Program-made: the position numbers and the translations under genes | Shown: positions 12,565 through 24,152 of the stretch, piece by piece | How positions within the stretch are numbered: position 1 is the stretch's first letter | Layout of the letters: the number at the start of each line of letters is the position of its first letter | Notes under the pieces: model-generated | What the model was told of the DNA's origin: nothing | Database searches by the model: none | The model's input: only the letters and a program-made list of their open reading frames with translations | Assembly: GCF_900200035.1 (NCBI RefSeq) | Contig: NZ_FZTC01000020.1 | Location: 186,001 to 250,000, forward strand | DNA length: 64,000 nucleotides | From: Klebsiella grimontii | GTDB lineage: Bacteria; Pseudomonadota; Gammaproteobacteria; Enterobacterales; Enterobacteriaceae | Reading direction: 5' to 3'

Positions 12565-14298
12565 GTGAATATTCAGGCTCTTCTCTCAGAAAAAGTCAGT
12601 CAGGCCCTGATCGCGGCAGGCGCGTCTGCCGATTGCGAACCTCAGGTACGCCAGTCAGCAAAAGTCCAGTTCGGCGATTATCAGGCCAACGGCGTGATGG
12701 CCGTAGCCAAAAAACTGGGCGTGGCGCCGCGACAACTTGCAGAGCAGGTCCTGTCTCATCTCGACCTGAGCGGCATTGCCAGTAAGGTCGAAATCGCCGG
12801 TCCCGGCTTTATTAATATTTTCCTCGACCCGGCTTTCCTCGCGGAAAACGTCAGCAGCGCGCTGAAATCCGAACGTCTGGGCGTGGCTCAGCCGCAGGCG
12901 CAGACGGTGGTGGTCGATTACTCCGCGCCGAACGTGGCGAAAGAGATGCACGTAGGCCACCTGCGCTCCACGATTATTGGCGATGCCGCGGTGCGGACGC
13001 TGGAATTTCTCGGGCATAAAGTGATCCGCGCGAACCACGTAGGCGACTGGGGCACCCAGTTCGGCATGCTGATCGCGTACCTGGAAAAGCAGCAGCAGGA
13101 AAACGCCGGCGAGATGGCGCTGGCCGACCTCGAAGGTTTTTATCGCGAAGCGAAAAAACACTACGACGAAGATGAAGCCTTCGCCGAGCGCGCGCGCAGC
13201 TACGTCGTTAAGCTGCAGGGCGGCGACGAGTACTTCCGTGAAATGTGGCGCAAGCTGGTCGATATCACCATGTCGCAAAACCAGCTTACCTATAACCGCC
13301 TGAACGTCACTCTGACCCGCGACGACGTGATGGGTGAAAGCCTCTATAACCCGATGCTGCCGGGTATCGTTGCCGATCTGAAAGCCCAAGGTCTGGCGGT
13401 AGAAAGCGAAGGCGCGACCGTGGTGTTCCTTGACGAATACAAAAACAAGGAAGGCGAACCGATGGGCGTGATTATCCAGAAGAAGGATGGCGGCTATCTC
13501 TACACCACTACCGATATCGCCTGCGCAAAATACCGTTACGAAAACCTGCATGCGGATCGCGTGCTTTACTACATCGACTCTCGCCAGCACCAGCACCTGA
13601 TGCAGGCGTGGACCATCGTGCGTAAAGCCGGCTACGTGCCGGATTCCGTCCCGCTGGAGCACCACATGTTCGGCATGATGCTCGGCAAGGACGGCAAACC
13701 GTTTAAAACCCGCGCCGGCGGCACCGTGAAGCTCGCCGACCTGCTGGACGAAGCGCTGGAACGCGCCCGCCGTCTGGTGGCGGAGAAAAACCCGGATATG
13801 CCCGCCGATGAGCTGGAAAAACTGGCGAACGCGGTCGGAATTGGCGCGGTGAAATACGCCGATTTGTCTAAAAACCGCACCACCGACTACATCTTTGACT
13901 GGGATAACATGCTGGCCTTTGAGGGCAATACCGCGCCTTATATGCAGTATGCCTATACCCGCGTGCTCTCCGTGTTCCGCAAAGCGGATATTGATGAAAG
14001 CACGCTGGCGGCGGCGCCGGTGGTGATCACCGAAGACCGTGAAGCCCAGCTGGCGGCCCGTCTGCTGCAGTTTGAAGAAACCCTGACCGTCGTCGCGCGT
14101 GAAGGCACGCCGCACGTCATGTGCTCTTATCTGTACGATCTGGCTGGCCTGTTCTCCGGCTTCTACGAGCACTGCCCGATCCTGAGCGCCGAAAGCGAAG
14201 AGACGCGCAACAGCCGCCTGAAGCTGGCACTGCTGACCGCAAAAACGCTGAAGCTGGGTCTGGATACCCTGGGTATCGAAACTGTAGAACGGATGTAA
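12565..14298 (+). CDS. argS: Arginyl-tRNA synthetase
   Basis: Class I aminoacyl-tRNA synthetase (577 aa, identical length to E. coli) charging tRNA-Arg. The start is GTG (12565), as in E. coli. The HIGH motif appears as HVGH in [10 protein letters not shown]; the KMSKS loop is degenerate ([10 protein letters not shown]), which is normal for ArgRS. An N-terminal Add-1 domain and C-terminal DALR anticodon domain flank the catalytic core. A clear intrinsic terminator follows. Confidence 0.98.
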   Translation: MNIQALLSEKVSQALIAAGASADCEPQVRQSAKVQFGDYQANGVMAVAKKLGVAPRQLAEQVLSHLDLSGIASKVEIAGPGFINIFLDPAFLAENVSSALKSERLGVAQPQAQTVVVDYSAPNVAKEMHVGHLRSTIIGDAAVRTLEFLGHKVIRANHVGDWGTQFGMLIAYLEKQQQENAGEMALADLEGFYREAKKHYDEDEAFAERARSYVVKLQGGDEYFREMWRKLVDITMSQNQLTYNRLNVTLTRDDVMGESLYNPMLPGIVADLKAQGLAVESEGATVVFLDEYKNKEGEPMGVIIQKKDGGYLYTTTDIACAKYRYENLHADRVLYYIDSRQHQHLMQAWTIVRKAGYVPDSVPLEHHMFGMMLGKDGKPFKTRAGGTVKLADLLDEALERARRLVAEKNPDMPADELEKLANAVGIGAVKYADLSKNRTTDYIFDWDNMLAFEGNTAPYMQYAYTRVLSVFRKADIDESTLAAAPVVITEDREAQLAARLLQFEETLTVVAREGTPHVMCSYLYDLAGLFSGFYEHCPILSAESEETRNSRLKLALLTAKTLKLGLDTLGIETVERM

Positions 14299-14300
14299 AA

Positions 14301-14330
14301 ACAAACCCGGCGAAAGCCGGGTTTGTTTTA
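14301..14330 (+). terminator. argS terminator
   Basis: Eleven-bp perfect stem ACAAACCCGGC (14301-14311) / GCCGGGTTTGT (14316-14326) with a GAAA tetraloop and a following TTTT, three bases past the argS stop. Confidence 0.92.
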
Positions 14331-14373
14331 TAACGCCTGATGGCGCCGCGCTCATCAGATCTGCAACATCCTT

Positions 14374-14404
14374 GTAGCCCCGGTAAGCGTAAGCGCCACC
14401 GGGG
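14374..14404. repeat. REP-like palindrome
   Basis: GTAGCCCCGGT at 14374-14384 faces ACCGGGG at 14398-14404, the layout of an enterobacterial REP unit, in the argS/rhiN convergent gap. Confidence 0.6.
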
Positions 14405-14418
14405 AAATTCCGCCCTTC

Positions 14419-15558
14419 TCAGAAATACTTCCGCAGATACTCCGTCAGGCACAGGATCGCCATCGCCTGGCCATACGGCATCGACGTCAGCGGAATGTCG
14501 CGATAAAAATCAAGATTCGAACCCATTCCGGTACCGAACGACGTTTGCAGCAGCTCCCCTTGCGGTGAGATATTCTGCACGATGCCGCGAATCGCTTTTT
14601 CCGCCACCTCCGCATACGCCTGACTCACGTAGCGCTTGCGCACCGCTTTGAGGATCCCATAAGCAAAACCGGCGGTCGCCGACGCTTCCAGATAGGAGTC
14701 GGGATCGTCAAGCAGCGTATGCCACAGGCCGCTATCGTCCTGACAGCGGGCCAGCGCCGCAATCTGCGCATTCAGCACCTGCACCAGATAACGCCGTACC
14801 GCGCTGTTTTCGGGTAAATCCACCAGCTCCAGAAAATCCGGAATAACGATAGTCAGCCAGCTATTGCCGCGCGCCCAGCGGGCTTGGGCGAAATTATGCC
14901 GCCCCTCATAGTTCCAGCCGTGGAACCACAGGCCGGTCTCGCGGTCCAGCAGATTCTGCACGTGCAGCAAAAACTGATATACCGCCTCCTCTACGTATTC
15001 CGGACGATTAAGCAGCTTGCCGATTTTCGCCAGCGGCAGAACCGTCATCATCAACGTGTCGTCCCACATCTGCTGATGATTCTCTTCCGCCAGGGTGATG
15101 TGCTGCATGCCGCCAGATTCAGTGCGCGGCATTTCGTTCATCGCCCACTCCGCCCAGCTATCGAGCCAGGGCAGATACGCGGAGTTACCCGTCTCTTCGT
15201 AGCGGTATGCCAGGGTGAGAAACGGCGCCATGGTGTTGACGTTTTTGGTGGTCGCGCCCTCGGCAAAGCGATCGGCAAACCAGCTATCGATAATGTCGCG
15301 CATCGCGGTATCGCCGGTCTGCTGGTAGTACTGATAAATACCGTACAGGCCGACGCCGTGAGTCCACTCCCAGCCGTTCCACCCTTTGGTGTCAATAACG
15401 CGTCCGTCGTCCAGCCGCAGTAAAAATTGCCCGCTTTCGTCCTTAATGTTGACCAGATTGCGCGTCACCTTCTGAATCAGCGCCTGCAGTTCATTGCGGG
15501 CGATAAAACGCTCCGGCTGGCGCAGTAGTGGGCTATGTTTGACAGGCCAAACTTTCAT
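14419..15558 (-). CDS. rhiN: Unsaturated rhamnogalacturonyl hydrolase, GH105 (RhiN-like)
   Basis: Cytoplasmic (alpha/alpha)6-barrel hydrolase of the GH88/GH105 group (379 aa), expected to cut unsaturated galacturonate from the non-reducing end of rhamnogalacturonan oligosaccharides after lyase cleavage, giving rhamnose and 4-deoxy-L-threo-5-hexosulose uronate. Family marks are WTHGVGLYG, the MWDDTLMMT segment holding the catalytic Asp, FHGWNYEG and RWARGNSW. No signal peptide. It lies 4 bp downstream of the GPH transporter gene, as in the Dickeya rhiTN operon. The match is by family and context; a glucuronyl substrate cannot be excluded. Confidence 0.85.
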   Translation of the reverse strand: MKVWPVKHSPLLRQPERFIARNELQALIQKVTRNLVNIKDESGQFLLRLDDGRVIDTKGWNGWEWTHGVGLYGIYQYYQQTGDTAMRDIIDSWFADRFAEGATTKNVNTMAPFLTLAYRYEETGNSAYLPWLDSWAEWAMNEMPRTESGGMQHITLAEENHQQMWDDTLMMTVLPLAKIGKLLNRPEYVEEAVYQFLLHVQNLLDRETGLWFHGWNYEGRHNFAQARWARGNSWLTIVIPDFLELVDLPENSAVRRYLVQVLNAQIAALARCQDDSGLWHTLLDDPDSYLEASATAGFAYGILKAVRKRYVSQAYAEVAEKAIRGIVQNISPQGELLQTSFGTGMGSNLDFYRDIPLTSMPYGQAMAILCLTEYLRKYF

Positions 15559-15562
15559 ATCC

Positions 15563-17146
15563 TTAACCTCTGTTATATGTCGAATTCATGGCTGAACGCT
15601 GCTTCAGCGCTGGCGCGGCGGGTTTATTCCGATTCAGATAACCAATATTGTTGTTTCCCCACAGGGCGTCGTACGGCATCCCGGCCAGCATCTCCACCAC
15701 TTCACGATCCTCGGCGCTTGCCAGTTCCGGCTGAGCGCGGCCTGATTCACGCATTTTCAGCGTTTCCGCACGCAGGACGCTGTGGGTTTGCAGATTGAGC
15801 TTAAAGCGCAGGGACACGAGGAAACCGCAGGCCAGCACCACTAAAGTACCGACGCTGAGGATCAGCAGAATGGTATGGCTCACTTCATAGGGCTGCGTTT
15901 TCTGCCCGGAGACAAAGCCCGACATCTGCATGATGATCCCCACCAGCATCACCGCGCCGGCCTGAGACGCCTTACGCGTCAGGGTCATAATCCCGGCGAA
16001 GATGCCTTCGCGGCGCTGGCCGGTGATCACTTCGTCCACGTCGGCAATATAGGTGTAGGTGTTCCACGGAACATAGTTGATGCCGCCGCGCCCCAGGCCA
16101 GCCACCGCGGATATCAGCAGCAGCAGCGAATAAACATCGCTAAGGCCAGCGTAGTACAGCACCGCGTAGGAGAGCGAACTCAGGCCGAACAGCACCACCA
16201 CCATGCGGTACGATGGCGCCGGCCCGAAGCGAATGCACAGCGGGATCATGGCGATAACCGCGATAAACTGGAAGATTGCCATGGTACCGAGCAGGTTGGA
16301 GGCCATCGAGGCTTCCTGCATCAGCACAAACACCACGTAGTAGGTAAAGACCGCATTGAACACATCCTGGGCGATATAGCCTCCCAGATACATGCCCAGA
16401 TGCTGACGAAAAATTTTAATTCGCAGGGTCGAACTTAACTCAATAAACAGGCGGTTAAGGCTCTGAGACAGCGTCAGGTTTTGTTTCTCCTCTTCAGCGC
16501 GTAGCGCGGCTTCCGTCCACTCTTCACGCGGGCGTTCCCAGGTAAAGAACCAGACAAATGTCAGCATCATCGCGCACAGTACCGAGAACACCAGGCTGGC
16601 GTAAAAGAAAGAAACGGCGTTGTCTTTGCCGAAGATAGTCAGCAGCACGCCCGGCAGGAACGAAGCCAGAATCGCTGACATCTGGGCCATTGAAATACGC
16701 GCGCCGGAGAATTTTGTTTTCTGTTTAAAATCATCGGTCATTTCCGGCACCAGCGTTTCATACGGCACCAGAATCATGGTGTAGACAATATCAAACAGCA
16801 GATAGGTCAGCAGGTAGTACCAGAACCCCATATCCCCTACCCACATGATGGAGTAGCTAAATACGCAGGGGATGCCGAGCAGGATGAAGAACTTGCGTCT
16901 GCCAAAACGTTTCCCCAGCCAGGTCGAGCCAAAGTTATCCGTCAGGAAGCCCATCAGCGGACTGATCACCGCATCCAGCACCCTGGCGGTGGCAAAAATA
17001 AGCGTCGCTTCGATAGGGGAAAGACCGCAAAAGGTGGTGTAGAAGTAGAGCAGCCATGCTGCTGTAAGTGCGGTTGTCCCCGCACCAAGGAAATCGCCCG
17101 ATCCATAGGCAAGGTAGTTAACCAAACCGATTTTACGTGTTTTCAT
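15563..17146 (-). CDS. rhiT: GPH-family rhamnogalacturonide/uronide transporter (RhiT-like)
   Basis: Major-facilitator symporter of the glycoside-pentoside-hexuronide family (527 aa, about 12 membrane segments), probably importing the oligouronides that the downstream hydrolase cleaves. Typical motifs are DAVISPLMGFLTDNFGS and LGKRFGRRKFF near residues 60-90. The start at 17146 (MKTRKIGLVNYL) has an AGGA site; the in-frame ATG at 17200 has none. A KdgR-like operator and a 10-bp inverted repeat lie upstream. It is closely related in sequence to the protein at 26021-27583, so the window holds two paralogues. Confidence 0.85.
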   Translation of the reverse strand: MKTRKIGLVNYLAYGSGDFLGAGTTALTAAWLLYFYTTFCGLSPIEATLIFATARVLDAVISPLMGFLTDNFGSTWLGKRFGRRKFFILLGIPCVFSYSIMWVGDMGFWYYLLTYLLFDIVYTMILVPYETLVPEMTDDFKQKTKFSGARISMAQMSAILASFLPGVLLTIFGKDNAVSFFYASLVFSVLCAMMLTFVWFFTWERPREEWTEAALRAEEEKQNLTLSQSLNRLFIELSSTLRIKIFRQHLGMYLGGYIAQDVFNAVFTYYVVFVLMQEASMASNLLGTMAIFQFIAVIAMIPLCIRFGPAPSYRMVVVLFGLSSLSYAVLYYAGLSDVYSLLLLISAVAGLGRGGINYVPWNTYTYIADVDEVITGQRREGIFAGIMTLTRKASQAGAVMLVGIIMQMSGFVSGQKTQPYEVSHTILLILSVGTLVVLACGFLVSLRFKLNLQTHSVLRAETLKMRESGRAQPELASAEDREVVEMLAGMPYDALWGNNNIGYLNRNKPAAPALKQRSAMNSTYNRG

Positions 17147-17261
17147 CGCCGTAAATCCTGTGTCTTTTTTTAGAGAACTCCGAACCGCTTTTTGGCCCAT
17201 TCAGCCAAAAGGGGTTGATACATGGCTACATTAAGAACATGGGAACGGCGTTACCTTTTCA

Positions 17262-17294
17262 TTTTTGCCAGCCAAAAGCGTTCACTGGCAAAAA
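17262..17294. promoter_or_regulatory. 10-bp inverted repeat upstream of rhiT
   Basis: TTTTTGCCAG (17262-17271) and CTGGCAAAAA (17285-17294) form a perfect inverted repeat with 13 bp between, about 115 bp upstream of the rhiT start. It could be an operator for a dimeric regulator or an RNA hairpin in the rhiT leader; no U tract follows on either strand. Confidence 0.4.
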
Positions 17295-17326
17295 CACAAA
17301 GAGTCGATGAACGCGCCTCACTGATT

Positions 17327-17345
17327 TATAAAACAGCGTTTCTTT
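17327..17345. promoter_or_regulatory. Putative KdgR operator (rhiTN)
   Basis: TATAAAACAGCGTTTCTTT matches the KdgR consensus AATRAAAYRNYRTTTYATT at 17 of 19 positions, with the core AAA-CAGCG-TTT fully conforming. KdgR represses pectin/uronate genes until 2-keto-3-deoxygluconate accumulates. It lies in the rhiT/uspC divergent gap, 181 bp from the rhiT start. Confidence 0.65.
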
Positions 17346-17508
17346 TAATACAAAAGATCGGACCAAAAGTTGCGAGGTGACAGCCAAAAAGACCTTGCGT
17401 CGAGGAGAATCTGCGCCTGGTTTTTCGCCGTGGATAAACCTTGCGAAAGCTAAGGAATCGGAGTAAAGACAATAGAAAGGGTTATTTCGCGTATCTCAAG
17501 GAGGCTTG

Positions 17509-17937
17509 ATGCCCTACTCACATCTATTGGTCGCCGTGGCGCCAACCCCGGAAAGCCGGGTCCTCATTCAGAAAGCCGTCTCAATCGCCCGTCCGGTTAA
17601 TGCGAAAGTCAGCCTGATCACGCTGGCAACCGATCCGGAGTTGTACAACCAGTTTGCGGCGCCGATGATGGAAAATTTACGCGAAGTCATGCAGGAAGAG
17701 ACGCGCGGTTTTCTGGCCGAACTCGCCCGCCACGCCGACTACCCTATCGAAAAAATGACCATCGCCAGCGGCGGGATTGCTCATCACGTGAAGGATTTTT
17801 GTCGGCAGCATCGCGTTGACCTGGTGATTTGCGGTAACCACAACCAGAGCCTGTTTTCTCGCGCAACCTGTTCGGCGAAAGATATCGTTGGCAGCAGCGG
17901 CGTTGACGTGCTGCTGGTGTGTCTGGAAAAAGGTTAG
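17509..17937 (+). CDS. uspC: Universal stress protein UspC
   Basis: UspA-family protein (142 aa, same as E. coli UspC) with the alpha/beta nucleotide-binding-like fold; the C-terminal segment DLVICGNHNQS and the SSGVDVLLV strand are typical. The ATG at 17509 with AAGGAGG upstream is preferred to a TTG at 17506. In E. coli uspC lies between otsA and flhDC; here otsA is present but flhDC is gone. Role: stress tolerance; in E. coli also linked to motility and osmotic response. Confidence 0.95.
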   Translation: MPYSHLLVAVAPTPESRVLIQKAVSIARPVNAKVSLITLATDPELYNQFAAPMMENLREVMQEETRGFLAELARHADYPIEKMTIASGGIAHHVKDFCRQHRVDLVICGNHNQSLFSRATCSAKDIVGSSGVDVLLVCLEKG

Positions 17938-17956
17938 CGCCGGGGAAGCGCTAACC
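17927..17956 (-). terminator. otsBA terminator overlapping the uspC stop
   Basis: Nine-bp perfect stem GGTTAGCGC (17932-17940) / GCGCTAACC (17948-17956), followed on the minus strand by five T residues (17927-17931). It serves otsBA and includes the last codons of the convergent uspC. Confidence 0.8.
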
Positions 17957-17965
17957 GTCGTTGCC

Positions 17966-20180
<2,215 letters not shown>

Positions 20181-20268
20181 TTATCATGGCCAGCAACATG
20201 CTGGGTGTTAATTTATTGTAGCCATGTAAGTATAGACAGTGTGACCAGCCTCGCCATTTTTGATAGTC

Positions 20269-20295
20269 ATTGCCAGCGCAACGAGCGCTGGCAAT
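20269..20295. terminator. Hairpin between araH and otsB, candidate terminator
   Basis: Eleven-bp perfect stem ATTGCCAGCGC / GCGCTGGCAAT with a 5-nt loop, 33 bp after the araH stop (minus strand). No good U tract follows in either direction, so it may act as an RNA 3'-end barrier rather than an intrinsic terminator. Confidence 0.4.
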
Positions 20296-20327
20296 GGATT
20301 AGGATTAGACTGAAAAGTTGACCTGGA

Positions 20328-21311
20328 TTAAACGGCGCGCTTCGCTTTCTGTTTGTAGCGGTCAAAGATAACCGCCGCCAGCAAAATCACGCCGCGAACG
20401 ACATACTGCGAGAACGGCGAGATGTTCAGCAGGTTCATCGCGTTCTCCACCGTCCCCAGGATCAGGATCCCGGCCACCACGTAGGAGATCTTACCGATCC
20501 CGCCCTTCAGCGATACGCCCCCCAGCACGCAGGCCGAGATAACAATCAGCTCATAGCCAATCGAGGTCATCGGCTGACCGCTGGTCATACGGGAAGCCAG
20601 GATAATGCCTGCCGCGGCAGAAACCAGGCCGGAAAGGACGAAAATAATGATCTTGGTCCGCACCACCGGCACGCCCGCCAGACGCGCAGCTTCTTCGTTG
20701 CCGCCAATCGCCAGGGTATTACGGCCGAAGGTGGTTTTATTGAGCAACAGGCCGAAGACAATCAGGCAGGCTACGGTCAGCCAGATAGGCGCTGGCAGAC
20801 CAAACCAGTTGGCGTATCCGAGAGTAAAGAAGCGCTCGTCTTCAATCCCTACCGCCTTACCGTCAGAGATGATATAGGCCAGACCGCGAACGATCTGCAT
20901 GGTCGCCAGGGTGGTGATCAGGGCGTTAATCTTCAGGCGGGCAATCACAAAACCGTTTACCAGACCGCTCAGCGCCCCGAGCAGCAGACCGGCGCCGATG
21001 CCAATCCACATGCTCTCTGTCAGGTTAATCACCACCGCCGTGGTCACCCCGGCGCAGGCGATAACCGAGGCGACCGACAGGTCAAAGTCGCCGGATGCCA
21101 GGCAAAACAGCATCCCGCAGGCCACCATTCCGGACATAGAAATAGCCAACCCCAGGCCTTTCATATTGATAAATGAGGCAAAATTAGGCACAAAAATGAC
21201 GCAGCCAATAAACAGCACCGCAAAAACAACCAGCATGCCGAACTGATCCCAGACGCGGGAGAAGCTAAAAGCCGACCGGGTAGTACCTGAAGTAGTAACT
21301 GATGACATCAT
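20328..21311 (-). CDS. araH: L-arabinose ABC transporter permease AraH
   Basis: Inner-membrane permease (327 aa) of the high-affinity arabinose importer, BPD-transport-2 type with about ten hydrophobic segments. The GNEEAARLAG loop that contacts the ATPase is conserved. Same size as E. coli AraH, last gene of araFGH. Confidence 0.97.
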   Translation of the reverse strand: MMSSVTTSGTTRSAFSFSRVWDQFGMLVVFAVLFIGCVIFVPNFASFINMKGLGLAISMSGMVACGMLFCLASGDFDLSVASVIACAGVTTAVVINLTESMWIGIGAGLLLGALSGLVNGFVIARLKINALITTLATMQIVRGLAYIISDGKAVGIEDERFFTLGYANWFGLPAPIWLTVACLIVFGLLLNKTTFGRNTLAIGGNEEAARLAGVPVVRTKIIIFVLSGLVSAAAGIILASRMTSGQPMTSIGYELIVISACVLGGVSLKGGIGKISYVVAGILILGTVENAMNLLNISPFSQYVVRGVILLAAVIFDRYKQKAKRAV

Positions 21312-21322
21312 AGACTCCTTAC

Positions 21323-22837
21323 TCAGGCGACCGCCTGGCTCACTTTTGGCATCGCAAGGCTCAATGCCTGCTGTTCATTCGCATGTTCATGCAGCAGTTC
21401 TCCGGCAATCTCACCCTCACGCATAACCACGATGCGATCGGCAACGCCGAGAACTTCCGGTAAATCGCTGGAGGCAAAAACCACCGCGACGCCAGATGCC
21501 GCTAATGCATAGATAACGTTGTAGATTTCGTGCTTAGCGCCCACGTCAATACCGCGCGTTGGCTCATCAAGCAGGATGACTTTCATCTCTTCCGACAGCC
21601 AGCGGCCAAGGATCGCCTTCTGCTGATTGCCGCCGGAGAGGTTCATAATCAGCTGCTCGGCGCCAGGCGTTTTGATATTCAGCGATTTAATGTGCTGGTC
21701 GGCGTTCTGCGCTTCCCAGGCGTTGTTGATAACGCAGCCGGCGAGAATATGCTTGCGCCGAGCGCTGATATTGATGTTGTCGCGCACCGAGTGGACCGGA
21801 ATTATGCCCTCCGCTTTACGGTCTTCCGGGCAGAGCATCATCCCGGCCTGAATCGCCTGGGCTGGCTTACGAATATCAATGGCCTCGCCGTCGATATAAA
21901 CCTGACCGCCGGTTATTCTGCTGCCACCGAATAAGCCTTTCATCAGCTCGCTGCGCCCGGCACCGACCAGCCCAAACAGGCCGACGATTTCTCCGCTGCG
22001 CACCGACAGACTGACGGGCTGGCGCACGCCGGGCGCCTTCACCTGCTCAAGACGCAAACGCTCTTTGCCATATTCACGCGGCTGCCAGCCGTAGATATCG
22101 CCCAGTTCGCGCCCCACCATCGCCTGGACCAGCGCGTCGTGGTTAACCTCCTGCATATTGTCAAAGGTGCGCACGTAGCGGCCATCTTTGAATACCGTAA
22201 TGACGTCGCTTAACGCAAAGATCTCCTCCATACGGTGGGAAACGTAAATAATGACCCGTCCTTCCTGGCGCAGCTCGCGGATCACCCGAAACAGGTTTTC
22301 AATTTCTCGCGCCGAAAGGGAGCTGGTCGGCTCATCAAAGGCGATAATTTTGGCGTTGCGCGCCAGCGCTTTAGCGATCTCCACCATTTGCCACTGGCCG
22401 ATAGAGAGATATTTGAGCGGCGTTTCCGGGTCGATATCGAGCCCCAGATGTTTAAGCTGCAGGCCTGCTTCATAATTCAGCAGCGACCGATTCACAATCC
22501 CGCCTTTATGCGGCAGCTGACCGAGGTAGATATTTTCCGCCACGGTCATTTCCGGAATCAGATGCAGCTCCTGATAGATAATCGCCACCCCGGCGTTCAG
22601 CGCCTCGGTGGTGTGATTGAACGTCATCTGCTGACCGCGGATCTGCAGGCTGCCGGCCGTCGGTATGTAGTTGCCGCTGAGAATTTTCAGCAGCGTGGAT
22701 TTCCCGGCGCCGTTTTCTCCCATCAGGGCGTGAACCTGTCCGGCATAGCAGCCAAAGCTAATGTCGGACAGCGCTTTAACGCCCGGGAAGGTCATGGTGA
22801 TGCCGTGAAATGAGAGATAAGGGGTAGACTGTTGCAT
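21323..22837 (-). CDS. araG: L-arabinose ABC transporter ATPase AraG
   Basis: Tandem-domain ATPase (504 aa) of the sugar ABC importer family. The first half has Walker [10 protein letters not shown], and [12 protein letters not shown] in place of the strict signature; the second half has the Walker A variant GLVGAGRSE, signature NLSGGNQQK and [11 protein letters not shown] degenerate second site is normal in this family. 11 bp upstream of araH. Confidence 0.97.
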   Translation of the reverse strand: MQQSTPYLSFHGITMTFPGVKALSDISFGCYAGQVHALMGENGAGKSTLLKILSGNYIPTAGSLQIRGQQMTFNHTTEALNAGVAIIYQELHLIPEMTVAENIYLGQLPHKGGIVNRSLLNYEAGLQLKHLGLDIDPETPLKYLSIGQWQMVEIAKALARNAKIIAFDEPTSSLSAREIENLFRVIRELRQEGRVIIYVSHRMEEIFALSDVITVFKDGRYVRTFDNMQEVNHDALVQAMVGRELGDIYGWQPREYGKERLRLEQVKAPGVRQPVSLSVRSGEIVGLFGLVGAGRSELMKGLFGGSRITGGQVYIDGEAIDIRKPAQAIQAGMMLCPEDRKAEGIIPVHSVRDNINISARRKHILAGCVINNAWEAQNADQHIKSLNIKTPGAEQLIMNLSGGNQQKAILGRWLSEEMKVILLDEPTRGIDVGAKHEIYNVIYALAASGVAVVFASSDLPEVLGVADRIVVMREGEIAGELLHEHANEQQALSLAMPKVSQAVA

Positions 22838-22898
22838 AACGACTCCGCTTTTCTGTACGGAGCCCCTCGCGCACTGCGAGAGGCCCGGTCAACCGGCC

Positions 22899-23879
22899 TT
22901 ACAGCCCTTTTTTCGCCAGCTCTTCTTTAAAGTTGTCACGGGTAATTAGCACCACGTCGGTTACCGCGGTGAATTTCGGCGGCTCAACGTCTTTCGTTAC
23001 CCAGTTGTAAAGCATCTCGCTGGTTTTATAGCCGTGAATATCCGGGCTTGGCAGCAGAGAGCCGTAGAAGCCGGTGGCCTGGGCTTTAGAAAGCTCGTTC
23101 ACCGCATCAACGCCGTTAATACCGATACCGATAACGTCAGGGGCTTTAAAGCCCTGGCCTTCGGTCGCGCGCACGCCGCCCAGCACGGTATTGTCGTTCA
23201 TGCCGACGATCAGCCAGTGCTTAACATTCGGATGTTGAACCAGCATGGAGTTACCGGCGTCAAACGCGCCGGGGATGTCGTTAGATTTGGTTGGCACGCG
23301 ATAGATTTGTTGCTCCGGGAAGCCGGCGGCTTTCAGCGCGTCGATAGATCCGGTGGTACGGCGGCGGGCGGTATCCAGCTCATCGGCAGTGATAGCCATA
23401 ACCGCGGTGTCTTTTACATCCCAACCGCGTTTTTGCATCTCTTTATACAGTTCCTGCCCCTGACGCGCGCCGATTTCGCTGGCCGCCATCATCACCAGCG
23501 GTACGCTGTCCATCGGTTTGCCTTTGGCGTTGACGAACTGGTCATCGACGGTAATCACTTTCATATCATAGCCGCGCGCTTTAGCGACAATAGCCGCCCC
23601 GAGTTTTGGGTCCGGGGTGCAAATGACGAAGCCCTTGGCTCCGCTGGCCGCCAGGCTATCAATCGCGTTAAGGGTTTTCTCGCCGTCGGGAACAGCGATT
23701 TTAATCACATCGAAACCTAAATCTTTACCGGCCTTATCGGCAAATTTCCACTCTGTTTGAAACCATGGCTCTTCAGGCTGTTTCACCAGAAAACCCAGCT
23801 TCAGCGTCTCAGCCATAGCTGATTGTGACATAACTGCGGCAAGACCAATCGCCGCCAGCGCTTTAGTAAATTTGTGCAT
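22899..23879 (-). CDS. araF: L-arabinose-binding periplasmic protein AraF
   Basis: Periplasmic receptor (326 aa) for arabinose. The start at 23879 gives a classical signal peptide (MHKFTKALAAIGLAAVMSQS, cleavage after AMA) and has a GGAG site; an open extension to 23975 is not supported. Mature sequence starts ETLKLGFLVKQPEEPW. The C-terminus ends AKKGL, three residues shorter than E. coli. First gene of araFGH. Confidence 0.97.
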   Translation of the reverse strand: MHKFTKALAAIGLAAVMSQSAMAETLKLGFLVKQPEEPWFQTEWKFADKAGKDLGFDVIKIAVPDGEKTLNAIDSLAASGAKGFVICTPDPKLGAAIVAKARGYDMKVITVDDQFVNAKGKPMDSVPLVMMAASEIGARQGQELYKEMQKRGWDVKDTAVMAITADELDTARRRTTGSIDALKAAGFPEQQIYRVPTKSNDIPGAFDAGNSMLVQHPNVKHWLIVGMNDNTVLGGVRATEGQGFKAPDVIGIGINGVDAVNELSKAQATGFYGSLLPSPDIHGYKTSEMLYNWVTKDVEPPKFTAVTDVVLITRDNFKEELAKKGL

Positions 23880-24015
23880 GGTAAACTCCAGCTTTAATTC
23901 GCTTTTATGTAGGAAAAAATAAGACTTAAATTTTTTATCGGACGAAAAACAAGGCATTAGGAAAATCTCAATCATGAGTGCCGTTGTTTAAATAGTATTA
24001 ACCGGAAATTATTTC

Positions 24016-24037
24016 TCCATACGAGAGCCCAATCACA
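24016..24037 (-). promoter_or_regulatory. Possible AraC half-site and CRP site upstream of araF
   Basis: TCCATA at 24016-24021 resembles the conserved part of AraC half-sites, and on the minus strand TGTGATTGGGCTCTCG (24022-24037) matches 8 of the 10 key CRP positions. Both lie about 140 bp upstream of araF, as expected for an AraC- and CRP-activated operon. No exact start site can be assigned. Confidence 0.4.
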
Positions 24038-24085
24038 TCGCGGAATTACAGTAATTGCGTACATATAAACAGCGAAAAAAGACAT

Positions 24086-24117
24086 AAAAAAAGCGCTAAT
24101 TGTCAGACAATTAGCGC
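24086..24117 (-). terminator. Terminator of the DJ-1 family gene
   Basis: Eleven-bp perfect stem GCGCTAATTGT / ACAATTAGCGC (24093-24103, 24107-24117) followed on the minus strand by seven T residues (24086-24092). Confidence 0.88.
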
Positions 24118-24152
24118 GGGCCGTAGCAATATTCTCTATATCATCAGCAGAG

